Source of the DNA: Halictus rubicundus
Lineage: Eukaryota; Arthropoda; Insecta; Hymenoptera; Halictidae
Assembly (NCBI RefSeq): GCF_050948215.1
Contig: NC_135161.1
Location: forward strand, 5,837,911-5,901,910
DNA: 64,000 nt
Direction: 5' to 3'
Below, piece by piece: positions 13,424 through 25,067 of this stretch; within the stretch, counting starts at the first letter, position 1, and every line of letters begins with the position of its first letter. The notes beneath the pieces were generated by a model. It did no database searches and had not been told where the DNA came from. It saw nothing but the letters and a program-made list of their open reading frames with translations. A program made the translations under genes and the position numbers.

Positions 13424-15339
13424 CACTGCAGCCCCTTTGCCTACACCTACAACACGCAATGTTAAATAAATTAGTATAAAAATAATATCAAATTCAAGAA
13501 AAGGCAAAATCAAAAGAAAACAACAGCAGCAATAATGGAAATGCACGTACGCATGGTAGCAAAGTTTTTTAAGAGTGTTTGCCCCTTCCGATACATTTCA
13601 AACGTTTTATTTTTTTAAGCCAGCACCAGTGTCAACAATTATACGATCAAATGAGACGTATTCCCATTGTTTACGGTCCGTGACAGGCGTTTGCAATTAG
13701 ACGTTCGGGTCGGTCGTGGTCTGTCCGTGAAACGGGCCACGTGGGTAAACAAACACATCCGAATTTCACGGTGACATCGTCGCATTATCGCTGGTAGGAG
13801 GTCAATCTACCTGATAACGATTCGTTATCGAATGTACCGCGCACAGAGTTTACAACGAGCTCGCGATAACCGACGACTGACATTTCTACGGCGTTAGAAT
13901 AGTGGGAATCGGTGGACAGCTAGTCTCGATAAAACCACCGACGACGCACTGATAAGGATGTAAGTATTTTCCTCATCCGCCGTGCGCCCGTCGAACGTTC
14001 ACGATAAAGTAGAATTGTCAGCCAATGACGTCAGGCTAAGGTTATGGCGGACGTATTCGAGCGAGCGCGTTCGTGCTCCGTATCGGGGATGATCAAGGCT
14101 GCGCGTCATTGTAGTGCTCTTAAGAGGGCGTGTTTTAAGGTTAGCTGTCACGTAATAAATAATTAATCGATCGACTGGAGCATGGTACTTTTAGATTAGG
14201 CAATCGGCAACGTCTGTGAGTGCGCGTGACACAAAGACGCTCTCGAAACCGCTTCCTCTGAACGACAACCCAGATATGTACACATCCAAACAATACCTAG
14301 AATATAAAATCATGCGTTGTTTTGGATCATGCATAACGCGCGATAAGGGCCTCGACCACAGAATGATTCCGTTTTCCGTCGACCACACCGGAATCGATAC
14401 GTCACGTCGAAAATATCCGTGGACGTGCGACGATCGACGCGGAATACACAATCGATTCGAATTTTTGATCGATCGATGGAATTAATCGAAGAAAAAAAAA
14501 AGAAGGAATCGTCTTAGTCTTGTAATAATATCTGGAGATTCGATTGCATCACTTCGTTTATCGTGATTAATCGTGAATGTACGATAGGTTAGGTCTTATC
14601 GGGATCATGGCTAAGAGGTGTAAGAATATTTTTCTCGCCCACTGCACGTACATAGTCGTTAAGTGTAATTATTAAAAAATGTTGTGTATTGTCGCGGCGA
14701 CGGTGTTGCAACTAGCGCGCGCGCTATATCATTCATGTAGTTAGTAGTTGAGAGAGTTGACAGATAGGAGATAGACAATAGGTTTTCGTATTTAGGTATA
14801 GAATGTATGTATGTACTGTGATTCAGATGAGATTAGTTTGAGCGTAAACCAGCAACCGTACCTCGAATGATTCGTTTCCACCGCATCGCCACGGTCGCTG
14901 GACTCTGGTTCTACGGAAAATATTTACGCCAGATAAATGTTAACCGAAAACACTAATGCCCACGACCATATGGCGACGACCCGCCCATCGCTCATACTTA
15001 GAAATTCATTTTAACTGCGCCTACGGAGCACACGGTTTGCTCGTGCGGCGCATGAGCATTACCGATCCAGCGTAAAGGGTGGGCAAAAGGAAATCGGATA
15101 CAACACCGTTTGAATTAAGGTTACGTTACCACTCTTCGCAGAAATATCTGCCCGCTGAAATTCAAAAACATTCGATTCTATTCTTCCTACAAACAACGAG
15201 AAACCCATCTAAACAGCCTACGAAATCCTGTTTTTTAAACGTATGACGATCGCGGCGTGGGACCCATTCGAAATTTTGCCGCGATTCTTAATTTTGCGCA
15301 ATGTTTGTATCACACTTTGCTAGGAAAAGGCTTGTCCAT
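13424..15339. promoter_or_regulatory. Upstream region of RUSC-like gene with promoter-like motifs
   Basis: No coding sequence is seen. Just upstream of the first coding exon, a GTGTAG acceptor (minus strand, near 13445) suggests a spliced 5' UTR. CpG-rich sequence at about 13.7-14.1 kb has an E-box (CCACGTGG near 13738), a CCAAT box directly followed by a consensus CRE (TGACGTCA, 14026-14033) and GGCGG-type motifs, as expected for a promoter. Transcription direction and start are inferred from position only. From 14.2 to 15.3 kb I see nothing specific. Confidence 0.4.
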
Positions 15340-15850
15340 TTGGTAGCAAACCCTGCTTAGAGCAGAATTTGGTCCTTGTTTTGTATGAATTTGGCGCCAA
15401 AACTTGTCGACAAATTCCTAGCCAAATGTGGAAACAAGTGGATTGGAATTTGAGTACCAAATTGAGGCCAAACCTTGGTTTCGTTATAGAGGGCAGCACT
15501 AAGTCTTTGCTCTACTAGACATATCGGGAAAAATCGGAGTAAACCTTGCTGCAGGAGGAAAAATAGAATCTTATTTGAACCTCTAAATTTTATAATTTTA
15601 AGTTTCATATATTTTCAATAATTTAATTCCGTTTTTCCTCCTACAAGCAAGGTTTACTCTTAGAACTAGGTTAGGTTCGCTCTTAGTGCGACCGATCTGC
15701 CCTCTACGACGAAGCCAAGGTTTGGCTTCGATTTGATCCGGATTTGGCATGGAATTTTTACTGCAAACTTTCCACTCAAATACCGAGCCTAATGCGGAAA
15801 CATATGGATCGGAATTTGTAGACAAAAGTAGCAAATGCATAGCAAATTGT
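15340..15850. repeat. Long imperfect inverted repeat (fold-back element)
   Basis: The left arm (about 15340-15570) and right arm (about 15625-15850) are imperfect reverse complements. For example GGCCAAACCTTGG and ATAGAGGGCAG on the left match CCAAGGTTTGGCTTCG and CTGCCCTCTACG on the right, and AGTAAACCTTGC with GGAGGAAAAA recur inverted around a loop near 15600. Arms are about 220 bp. No transposase is present. It looks like a fold-back or MITE-type DNA transposon. Confidence 0.65.
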
Positions 15851-15926
15851 TTACTAGGGCGCTCTCGTATTTTTACCGAGGTAACAATTCGATTAAATCA
15901 ACGAAGGGAACTATTTTTCCTGGACT

Positions 15927-16124
15927 CAATTACTGTGGGGGTGCCAACTGACTATATTAATCATACTTATTTTTAAAGTATAATGAATATTTAAAAAAGA
16001 GATACATAACAGATATTAACTCATTTTAATGAGAAAAATTTAATACCTCTTTTTTAATACCCATGCTTTAAAAATAAGTATAATTAATATAGGCAGAGTA
16101 GTTGGCACCCCCACAATAATTGGG
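15927..16124. mobile_element. MITE family F, copy 1
   Basis: About 198 bp, almost fully palindromic. Each end carries CAATTACTGTGGGGGTGCCA (or its inverse) followed by a TATTAATCATACTTATTTTTAA-like stretch and AATGAATATT. Two further copies sit at 34730-36197 and 41450-41834. Confidence 0.75.
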
Positions 16125-18029
16125 TTCCTCATTGTAGAATGGTTCCAGACCACGATGTTTTCCACCGTAGAACGTGAAAAATGCGACAGTGGTAGGAGCA
16201 GGACTTGGCAACGTTTATTCGCCGTCTCGTTCAATTAATTAACTTTATTTCCGAGTTCCAGCACAGTCCCGACGGCGAGGTAAGTCAACGTGACTCGCAT
16301 TACAAATGACAATTCGACGACGGATGAAAACTGTTGCACGTTCGATGGTCCTAACCTGTTGACCGATTGATTGGCTCCCGATGAACGTGCGTATAAAACT
16401 TTCATTTCAATGCGAACAGTTGATTATGGTAGCTTGAATCTGAATATTTGAATGTCAGTGGCTGCGTTTAGCTGTTTAAAGTGGTCGAATTTAGATATTT
16501 AAATTCGAGCGATTGAATTTTCAGCATACGAATTTGAGTATCTGAATTTAAACATTTCACCGTGAATATTTAAATACCCAGACTTGAATATTCGAATGTT
16601 TGCAGCAGCGGTCGATTGGGCAACAAGCGGCAAGAATTTTCCGCCATAGAAGGAAGAAAATAAACGACGGAGCAGAGCGGACGAGTTATCTCGTCGTCGC
16701 CCGGTCAACAGGTTAGGATTAAACGGACTCGGTTTTCCATCTCGGTAGAAAAATGATTCGCGTTGGTTCGTTCTCCGGGCAGTGTCGAGGGCACGAGTTA
16801 ATTTTAGCGTGGCGTTGAACGAGCTAACCGAGGTTAGGGGGTGGGGGTGTGGGGGGATGAAATTGAAGAGCCGAAATTCGCAAGCCGACGAAAATTTTAC
16901 GCGTGCGAAATATAATCCGGGAATACTTTTGCCAGGGGAACCGGTTCGTTTCGTTGAGACTCGCGTTTACGCTTCGCGATTTTCTGGCAAGGTGAGTTAA
17001 ACGGTCAGCCTTTATTCGGAGCTTGGTTCGCGTTTGTTATCCTCTTACGCGTGTATCTCCGCTCGGAAAACATTCTTTTATTTGTCGGTGTTTGTTTCAG
17101 GTAGCTTGGCCGGAGCTTACGTGTTTTGAAAGCAAGACATTTACGCTTTTGTACGGCGTACACACATGCTCGTATTCTGCTTTGCCAGACGGCAAACGCA
17201 CGATTATTTAAAAGCAGTAGCACAGAGAGAAAGGGAGAAAGAAGAAACGCGGCAAAAGCCTCTGGAAATGGTATAGAACACTCCCACAGAGTTTGCCACT
17301 CGAAATAGTAGGACGCGACGCCATTTCTCACGCAAGACTGTGGGAGAGGAGTTTTTCAACTCGGGGAAACCGACTCTTTTCGTCCCTAAACGAGGAGGGA
17401 ACGTACGACACATTCCTAGGTAGTCGTAAATCACTTTCTACGCCTTTGAGGGATTATACAAGGGGCCTTCCACTGTATATAGTTTGTCTCTAGGAAACCT
17501 GAAGTGTATCGCTTGAAATGAAACAAGATATCCCTTCCTTTGTCTGCAGTCTCGGTGACTAATTACCCAGTGACTAATTTCCCGAGAGCCCGGTTCGTTA
17601 TGGAACTGTTCTCGATCGGGACACTTGATCGATGATCCCTTACTTGTCCGCGCGCGCGATACGCCAATGCTCGCTGGTAAATTAACACCGCTGCATGTGG
17701 AGTAGGTGTGATGTAACGCGAGCATCGCGAACACGTATAAGTGACACGGCCGAGCTTAGATAGTTACAGGTATACCGCGGATATTTACGCGTTTCAACAT
17801 TCCAGCGACATCGAACGCAGACCCAATAATCTTGTTCCGAATGTTATTTCTATTTAGCTGAACTTGAACGTCGACGATGCTGTCGTCGGTGTCTGTATGT
17901 CAGTGGCGATGGATGCGTGGGAGTGGTTGCACGCGCACACACACACGTACACGGAGGTAACAATCTGCTGTACAAGTTTTGCGCGACTATTCTGAGATTC
18001 TTGGACACGTCGATTCTTCAGCAAGAAAT
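16125..18029. other. Gene-free interval with a degenerate short-period repeat
   Basis: No gene is recognised. At about 16435-16600 a GAATATTTGAAT-like phrase recurs in several degenerate copies (GAATATTTGAATG, TTAGATATTTAAATTCG, GTGAATATTTAAATACC, GAATATTCGAATG). A (CA)n run lies near 17935. CpG-rich sequence at 16.7-17.7 kb has only chance ORFs. Confidence 0.5.
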
Positions 18030-18805
18030 AGAGCGCCGGCGATAACTATAAGTTGGTTTTTAAACAATTCAGAGTCTCGAGGACATGTCAGAGAATCCGA
18101 GACCTAGAAGACCTTTAAAAGAAGATCTAGTAAAAGTCGAATGAACCCGAGATGTGATCTGCATTTCCATCCTGAAGAGTTAACCAGAGACAAACCTCGC
18201 GCCTTTTAAATTACAGATAACTATGCTATCGGCGATAGCTATGCTTTGGTTTCTAAACAATTCAGAGTCTCGAGGACATGTCAGAGAATCCTAGACCCAG
18301 AAAACCCTTGAAAGAAGATCTGGTAAAAGTCGGATCAACCCGAGACGTGATCTGCACTTCCTTCCTGAAGAGTTAACCAGAGACAAACCTCGCGCCTTTT
18401 AAATTACAGATAACTATGCTATCGGCGATAGCTATGCTTTGGTTTCTAAACAATTCAGAGTCTCGAGGACATGTCAGAGAATCCTAGACCCAGAAAACCC
18501 TTGAAAGAAGATCTGGTAAAAGTCGGATCAACCCGAGACGTGATCTGCACTTCCTTCCTGAAGAGTTAACCAGAGACAAACCTCGCGCCTTTTAAATTAC
18601 AGATAACTATGCTATCGGCGATAGCTATGCTTTGGTGTCTAAACAATTCAGAGTCTCGAGGACATGTCAGAGAATCCTAGACCCAGAAAACCCTTAAAGG
18701 AAGATCTGGTAAAAGTCAGATCAACCCGAGATGTGACTTGCATTTCCATCCTAAAGCGTTAACCAGAGACGAAACTCGCGCGTTTCAAGTTAGAGATTAG
18801 TTTCC
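18030..18805. repeat. 193-bp tandem repeat array, four copies
   Basis: The phrase AGAGTCTCGAGGACATGTCA occurs at 18071, 18264, 18457 and 18650, exactly 193 bp apart each time. Copies 2 and 3 are nearly identical; copies 1 and 4 differ by more substitutions, the usual picture of homogenisation in the middle of an array. The junction of units holds a near-perfect palindrome, GCTATCGGCGATAGC. No protein frame is preserved across units. Confidence 0.92.
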
Positions 18806-21800
18806 CATGCTACGGGTACGTCAAGCGGATCTTACGATTGTACAGGAAGCAGTTGCATCTCTGATCCGTCCTCTTCCGATACTTAGCTTCCTGTCCCTTC
18901 CGTTTTCGGTAAAGGATCGGCGGTCTTGGCGGCGCTTGCAATGGCGGGCTGACACGGCCCACAGAGAATTCGGCTATTTTCATGATGATGCACAGCAGGA
19001 GCACTATCATCATTTGTCAATGTTCAAGGTTTCGTTATCCGGTGTGGTCGCGTTACAACATAGTAACGCTTTCACGGTTGGATAACGATCAAAAGTTGTT
19101 TCACTGTTATCGCGTGTCCGATTCAACTGTACAATATCACGGCACGGTTCTGTACAAACCGTTCGAGCAGAACAAAGCACAACAACAGTATTTACAAAAG
19201 ACACGAAGAAGCCGGATTCGGCAAAGTTTACCAATCGTCCAGCCGCGAACACAACGAATCTCGCTCGTCCATCGTTTGAAACTGTTCACTTTTCATTATT
19301 ACAGCCGCGGCGGTGTACATTTACCACTTGAAAAAGTTACATCACGGATCCGCAAGTGTTTTCCGCTGCACACTCGACTCTTTCGTCGTCGTCGTCGCCG
19401 TCGCTGTCGCTGTCTCTACCGGCACGCTCTCCAACATGAAAGATGTTTGCACCTTTGACGAACGGAAACACACCACGGAACACCGTCGATCTACTCCTCT
19501 GCAAGCCAGCCGATGACACCTTTCAAAAGATGCCTTTGTTTACCGGACGCTCGGTACCGCTCGCACGGTTTACGCCTCCGACAATGAAGGCACACCGTCG
19601 CGGCTGCACCTATGTCGTTGCTTTTAACCGACCGGAGGACCGTCCCGTATCTCCTCGGTACGCAGTACCTCGGTTTTTAACCCTTTAAACCGGAGGAATC
19701 GCGAGTACCGAGCTCGTCGGACCCCCACTCAGCCCGAAATCCTTAACATTTTATTCATTAACAGCCGCTCGATAGTCTTTTAACGCTTCGACCACCGGAA
19801 GCCTGCTAATAGGCCTTTTTAATGACAGTACTGCGTCTAAAAGAAGCTATTAGAGCGATTCATGAAGCGACTCTGCAACGGTAAAGTGTTCGTTGCTGGC
19901 TAAAATATTAGCCCCTTCAGGATGAATGTTTAAAGCCTATTGCGACAAATTGGGCTTTCCTGTATTTAAGATGTTCTGAAGTTTTACGGGAAAACTGTTG
20001 AACCCATTGCATTGGGATCTTGCATATGTATTTATTCGTATTTGAGTTATATATTTTTTGAAGATAGAAAAAACTAGAATACCTTCTTAAAACGATTGTA
20101 CTTAAGGATTCGGGCTAGTGCGTTCTAATCTGATTTATTGTAAAACCGATATCGACGAATCGGGTTTATCAAGAGCGATTTCGAAATTAGCCGGAAATCG
20201 CGGGACCGGAAGTGTCGGTTAGACGCGACGGAATAGTTTTAAAACGCGTTTTTTGGCGTCGACCTATGCGGCGAATAGTAATAATAGTCGTTACGTCAGC
20301 AGACGCGCTCAACCGCCTAAATTGCAACAAGTGGCGAGGCAATTGTTTCGAGTTAATCGAACGTTCAGATAACGGGGGAATATTCGACCGAGAGAGGGAG
20401 GGAGAGAGAGCGAGAGAGAGAGAGGAAAGAGAGAGCGATTGATGCGTTCGAACACGGGCGGGACGATAAAAACTGTCGGAATGTTGAGTCACACGGTCTA
20501 TAATTGCGTTAATCGGGTCTGCGGATGATTTCAGAGAAACTCTATATTTATCGCGAATGGCGACGAGTCAACATGCTGTCAAATATTCCGCAAAATATGC
20601 TTGGTTCTCCTATGACGATGATTAATAGACAGCAAGATGTTTGTGCATTCGCGCGAAAACCGAGGATATTGTTAAAGAGCGATCCGCGGTCTAGCGATCG
20701 AAACGAAAACGGGGTGCGACGATCAAGAATATCGGGCGAGATCTCGCGATTTATTTCGGCCGTGTGGCCGTAAACAATGCGCGCAGGGGCGTTCATTAGC
20801 CTAAGTACGCGCGGCCGTCGTCGGTGCAATAGAGGATGTGCGAGGCGTAACGACTCGTCGAATCGGAATTAATTTTCCCCCGGCCGGCAAATGAACGTCG
20901 ACCTATGATCGGATTTGCTCTCTCTCTCTCTCTCTCTCTCGTGTATATCGAGTGGCATTCAAAAAACGGGACAAACATCACTTCCCCCTTCCTCGGGGAA
21001 ACGTTGGCGAGCGTCGGGGACACACGCGATGCAATGGGATCGATCGGTGGTGAAAGAGAGAGGCCAAACCTGTGCGTTAGTGTGCGATTCCGTCCACAAG
21101 TCCTCTCCCCACAAAGGAGAGAGCCTACACACAGCGCACAGAGAGAGAGAGAGAAAGAGAACACGAGAAAAATCACTGTAGAACTAACTGGGCACAGGCT
21201 GACCGTAACACGCCAACGAAAACTGGCCACTGAACGAATCGGTTCAACGAATAATCCACATCCGCTCGTTATTGAACCGATCCCATCGAAAGAGCGAGAG
21301 AGAGAGAGAGTGAGTGCCACTCGTACAGGCACACCGAGCTCGTTGACACTGGAGATCTCGCTGGAATCCACCGAATGGTTTTTCCCCCGAGAAATTAATC
21401 CGATGATCGCGAGGATCACGGAGAGAGCGGCACACTGCTGCACCGAACGATCCAGAACACACGCGGGCACACAACAACCGAAATTTTTCCCGAGCGTTTA
21501 TTTTGGCGGAATCGGTTTCTGGACCGCAGTCTGACTCAGACTGCCCTAACAGCACGCGTCCCGCGCGGGAGAGCGTTTGCACACGGCACGACACGACGCG
21601 GAGTTTAATCTCTATTAATAAATACCCGCTCCGCCTCGGCCGGAATAGAGAGCAGCTCTATTCCGCTCGCTCATTCAACGCATATAACGCGCTCGTGTTT
21701 CGTATCGAGAGCCCTTTGCACCCCTTCCACCCTTCCTCGAAACCACCGGGTCGATTTCGACCCGAGATCTCCGGGGCTGCTACAGAAAGCGGCAGAGCTA

Positions 21801-21808
21801 CACGATAC
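18806..21808. other. Gene-free, CpG- and GA-repeat-rich interval
   Basis: I see no protein-like ORF. Simple repeats are GTCGTCGTCGCC near 19387, (GA)n at 20396-20438, (CT)n at 20918-20940 and GA runs near 21142 and 21295. The 20.2-21.7 kb part is unusually CpG-rich and could be a promoter or non-coding first exon of a gene outside the window, but no start codon or splice chain supports a gene here. Long ORFs on both strands in this block come from the GA/CT runs (Arg-Glu or Leu-Ser strings). Confidence 0.4.
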
Positions 21809-22040
21809 TTAACGCTAAAACCTACCACGGTCGGTCAAATTGAGCTTTTCAAACTTCTGCGTACAATTTCGTACGTACAACATGATCACGTCGCTATTTA
21901 TCTTTACGACCTTTCTTAAAGTATGTATGCAATGTATTTTTGAGTAATTATTTCTCGTTTTATTATTTTTTTTTTCCAAGAAATGTATGTAGCCTTGTCC
22001 TACATATCGCGGTCGGTCAATTTGACCGCAGGAGATTGAA
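21809..22040. mobile_element. MITE family B, copy 1 (degenerate)
   Basis: Starts at TTAA 21809 with AACGCTAAAACCTACCACGG. The far end keeps CGGTCAATTTGACCG, the subterminal stem-loop of this family, but its TTAA is no longer clear. Compare copies at 41504, 56862, 57194 and 59454. Confidence 0.55.
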
Positions 22041-22204
22041 TGCGCGTTATATGTCAGCAGCCCGGGTCTTGTCGTCGTAGAGACACTATTCTTTGATGCA
22101 GAACGTAGAAAAGGACAGCGATAGTCACCGCCATTTACAGTTCGCCGCGGTCCGTAAACACGTCGTAATTCGTGTGTCCTATGAGTTATCTGTCAAAGTC
22201 ACAG

Positions 22205-22605
22205 CGAAGCTCGAGAACTTATTTATTTTTCATTATTTTCTTATGGGACTTGCATCAACATATTCGCGGCATTTTTCTGATCAAAATGAAACCAAATATT
22301 ATATGATTCCGATGATATTTGCTTGCGTAATGAACGATTAAACTTAAACTTTTATATTATCAATTATTTTTTCAGGATAATATATTTGTTTAATTTTTCC
22401 GATTAAAATAATACCAAACACGATACGATTCGGAACATATTTACACTAATTTTCCGTTAATATAATTGTAATGGCTAGTAACTTTCATCGTTCGTTACAC
22501 AAGTAAATTAATTATATCATATTTGGTACCATTTTCATTAGAAAATGCCACGAATATGTTGGCAAAAATCCCATAAAAAATAATGAAAAATAAAGAACTT
22601 TTCTT
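22205..22605. repeat. Inverted repeat with arms of about 110 bp
   Basis: The left arm, with TTTTTCATTATTTTCTTATG, CAACATATTCGCGGCATTT and AAACCAAATATTATAT, is matched inverted by AAATGCCACGAATATGTTGG, CCCATAAAAAATAATGAAAA and ATATCATATTTGGTACC on the right. Probably a fold-back DNA element; no ORF. Confidence 0.65.
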
Positions 22606-22639
22606 ATTGGGTTAGTAGTGGTGTCCTGGGCTCACACCG

Positions 22640-22778
22640 ATATACCCGAGCCGTGTTATGTTTGCACTCCTTGGCGCCGGCGGCTCTCGAGCTTCATGGT
22701 ATAGCCCGCGGTAGTGGGGATAATTCCGCGACGGCTAACTCAGAAGTCTAGGCGACGTATATCCCGGATTCACTGTAA
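22640..22778. mobile_element. MITE family D, copy 1 (degenerate)
   Basis: Keeps the family core (GTAGTGGGGATAATTCCGCG) and one terminus (GGATTCACTGTAAT). The other terminus is decayed. Confidence 0.5.
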
Positions 22779-23196
22779 TATGGTATTTACTCTTCTAAAT
22801 CTAAACGATCAGTATAAAAGAAAAACTATTCTCAACGTGGCATGGCCAAATCGAAATAAGTGAGCCGCCTTATTGAATGAGAAGCTATAAAGTGACCCAC
22901 GTGCCTGGTTGATCATACTGTTTCATGGCAAATACATCCAAACCGCAAAGGTGGACGACACAGTACAATGTTCTAAATCGAGGAGAGAGCATCGCAGTAT
23001 TTTTTATATGATTGAAATTATATAAATTTGTATCGTCATTTTATGGAAGTTGATCATCTACTAATACATTCAGCAACAAATTGACTATTATCTACGTTTA
23101 ATTATATTAACAATAACTTTTTTAAAGATCGGTTCTTTAGACCGCGCACGCGGCAGGAATAGGTATACAAGAAGTGTTTAGTGTTAGGTTTAGTGT

Positions 23197-23412
23197 TAAC
23201 ACAGAGACTACCGAACCTGTCGAAATCATTTCAAATTTTTTATTTTACATTTGGCTTCAACTAGACTGTGGATTTTTATGCCAAATAAAAATCGTCTGTA
23301 TCAATTGCGAGACTCAGGAGCTGCGTAGATACCTGTTTCTTTTCTTAACAATTTTAATCATTCGAAAACAATACGACAGTTTCGCATAAAATGCGTAAAA
23401 TCTGCAGTGTGG
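23197..23412. mobile_element. MITE fragments: family I end and family E copy
   Basis: TTAACACAGAGACTACCGAA at about 23197 resembles the end of family I (38942). Directly after, TAGACTGTGGATTTTTATGC at about 23264 and AAAATCTGCAGTGTGG near 23400 bracket a decayed family E element. Confidence 0.45.
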
Positions 23413-23486
23413 TTGTAGCAACCTTGTCCAGAATTATTTTGCCAAAAGTTCTCGCACAGTCCGAAGAAACGTGTCGGGAAGAAACA

Positions 23487-23665
23487 CAGTGAATTCTCTA
23501 TATATGTCGCCAAGATCTGGATGATAAATGTCGCGGAATTATCCCCACTATCGTGGGGTATACCCCGTGGGGGGCCGCGAAGCTCGAGAGGCCATCTGTA
23601 TGTCTCCTGGACGATACATGACGCTGGCCAGACCCGTGTTGTTGACAAATATCGAGAATTCACTG
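23487..23665. mobile_element. MITE family D, copy 2
   Basis: 179 bp. CAGTGAATTCTC at the left and GAGAATTCACTG at the right are perfect inverted termini. The core GCGGAATTATCCCCAC is followed by CTCCTGGACGATACATGACG and GTGTTGTTGACA. Ends resemble Tc1/mariner-type MITEs inserting at TA. Confidence 0.8.
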
Positions 23666-23774
23666 TGAACTCGCTTTCTGTCTGTTTGCAATTGATTTGA
23701 AACTAACTTCCCGATGAGCTATATACTTGAAACTATAAACATAGGCCAGAACTGGCTGACAACACACACAAGAT

Positions 23775-24270
23775 TAAAAGCAGAAAATAATTATTTAAAT
23801 AAAAAAAAAATTGTTCAATACACCACGTTTTTAAGACGGACTAAAAAGTGTAAAATAATTTTTCCTAGACCCATACAGATTCCTAGCCCCACAAAGATAG
23901 TCCTGAAAAGTGATTGCGAATTTTGAATAGCTATGAAAATACTTGGAAGATTTAAAACGAAAAACGTGGGGCGCAAGATAAAATAGTAAGGAACGTAAAG
24001 AATAGCTGCCATTGAGAAAGCTCACTCAACAGTTTATTGCAGTGCAATAAAATTGTTAGTGTCTTAGGTGAACTATTCACGCATCAATTATCTACTGCAT
24101 GCGCCCCACATTTCTCGTTTTAAATCTTACAAGTATTTTCATAGCTATTCAAAATCACAAATTTCCACGACTATCTGTATGGAGCTGGGAAATGTTATTT
24201 TATACTTTTTAGTCCGTTTTAGAAACGTGGTATATTATAAACATTTGTTTTTCTTCAAATAATTATTTTA
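23775..24270. repeat. Inverted repeat with arms of about 200 bp (fold-back element)
   Basis: The left arm contains ACCACGTTTTTAAGACGGAC, AGTGTAAAATAA, ATAGCTATGAAAATACTTGG and CGTGGGGCGCA; the right arm holds their reverse complements (TGCGCCCCACATTTCTCG, AAGTATTTTCATAGCTAT, TTATACTTTTTAGTCCGTTT, AACGTGGT). The loop is about 90 bp. No coding potential. Confidence 0.75.
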
Positions 24271-24582
24271 AAGCTTCTTCACAGCCGAACGGCCGCATTG
24301 CGCTGCAGAATTTGTGCATCGGGGCGAAACTTGATCCTCGAGCGATCAGGTTGGGAATATTTAAGGCCGCCGTCGGTCAATATTTATTCCGCTAATTACC
24401 TCCTAATCATTCGAGTTCCCCGAGCGAAGTTGGATAAGCTTCGACGAGTCGCAAACGAGGCGCGTGCCCCGTTCCGATTTGTCGGCATTGCGGCCAGCGC
24501 CGTGAACCCGCGCGAAAGGTTACGGAATTTGCAAAGTTCTCGGGGTGACTAGGATCGTTTTAAAATAATAAATTCTTAAATC

Positions 24583-25067
24583 ATTTCAACTTTCCTCTCC
24601 ATTCTTGCCATTGACGCATATCACGCCCCACAAAGTAAGGGTCCGCAGCCAGGTCGTGGTTCTTACAATTTTGCGTAAAGACAGTTAAATGCATTAAAAC
24701 TCGTATTTTATAGAATGGTGAGTAAAACCATTGTGTCCGAGGATGTAGGAAGCTGACGTTGATTATGTTGAACAAAGGAAGAATGCGATGATTTAAGATG
24801 GAAAACTCATCCTGTGGCATAGAAATGCTTGGATTCCACGGCATGCGCATCGTCAATTTTTGACCTACTTCTAACGATTATGTTACCAAATATCTGCATA
24901 ATCTCGTCAGCTCATGACCAACGCGCGCTAGATTGAACCTTCGTCTTTCGAACGAGCCCTTTCCCAGCGAAAAATATTCTCATATAAGGACGAAGAGTTG
25001 AGGCACGTAAAACCGTTTTTCGCCCATTTTTGTCGGTAATGTGGCCACTCTACCTTATCGGGAATCT
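24583..25067 (-). repeat. Dispersed repeat family G, copy 1 (inverted)
   Basis: Reverse-complement homologue of the two units at 48047-49030. Shared phrases include TTCCACGGCATGCGCATCGT, CCAGCGAAAAATATTCTCAT, TCGTCAGCTCATGACCA and CTCTACCTTATCGGGAATCT. About 480 bp; no transposase seen and class unknown. Confidence 0.75.

Noticed and set aside
18030..18805. Regular repeats at 18 kb considered as a CRISPR-like array
   Set aside because: Unit is 193 bp with no short repeat/spacer alternation, and the organism is an animal.
20905..21534. 209-codon ORF on + and an overlapping 224-codon ORF on -
   Set aside because: Both are produced by GA/CT runs in CpG-rich DNA (few stops); composition is Arg/Glu or Ser/Leu strings with no domain.
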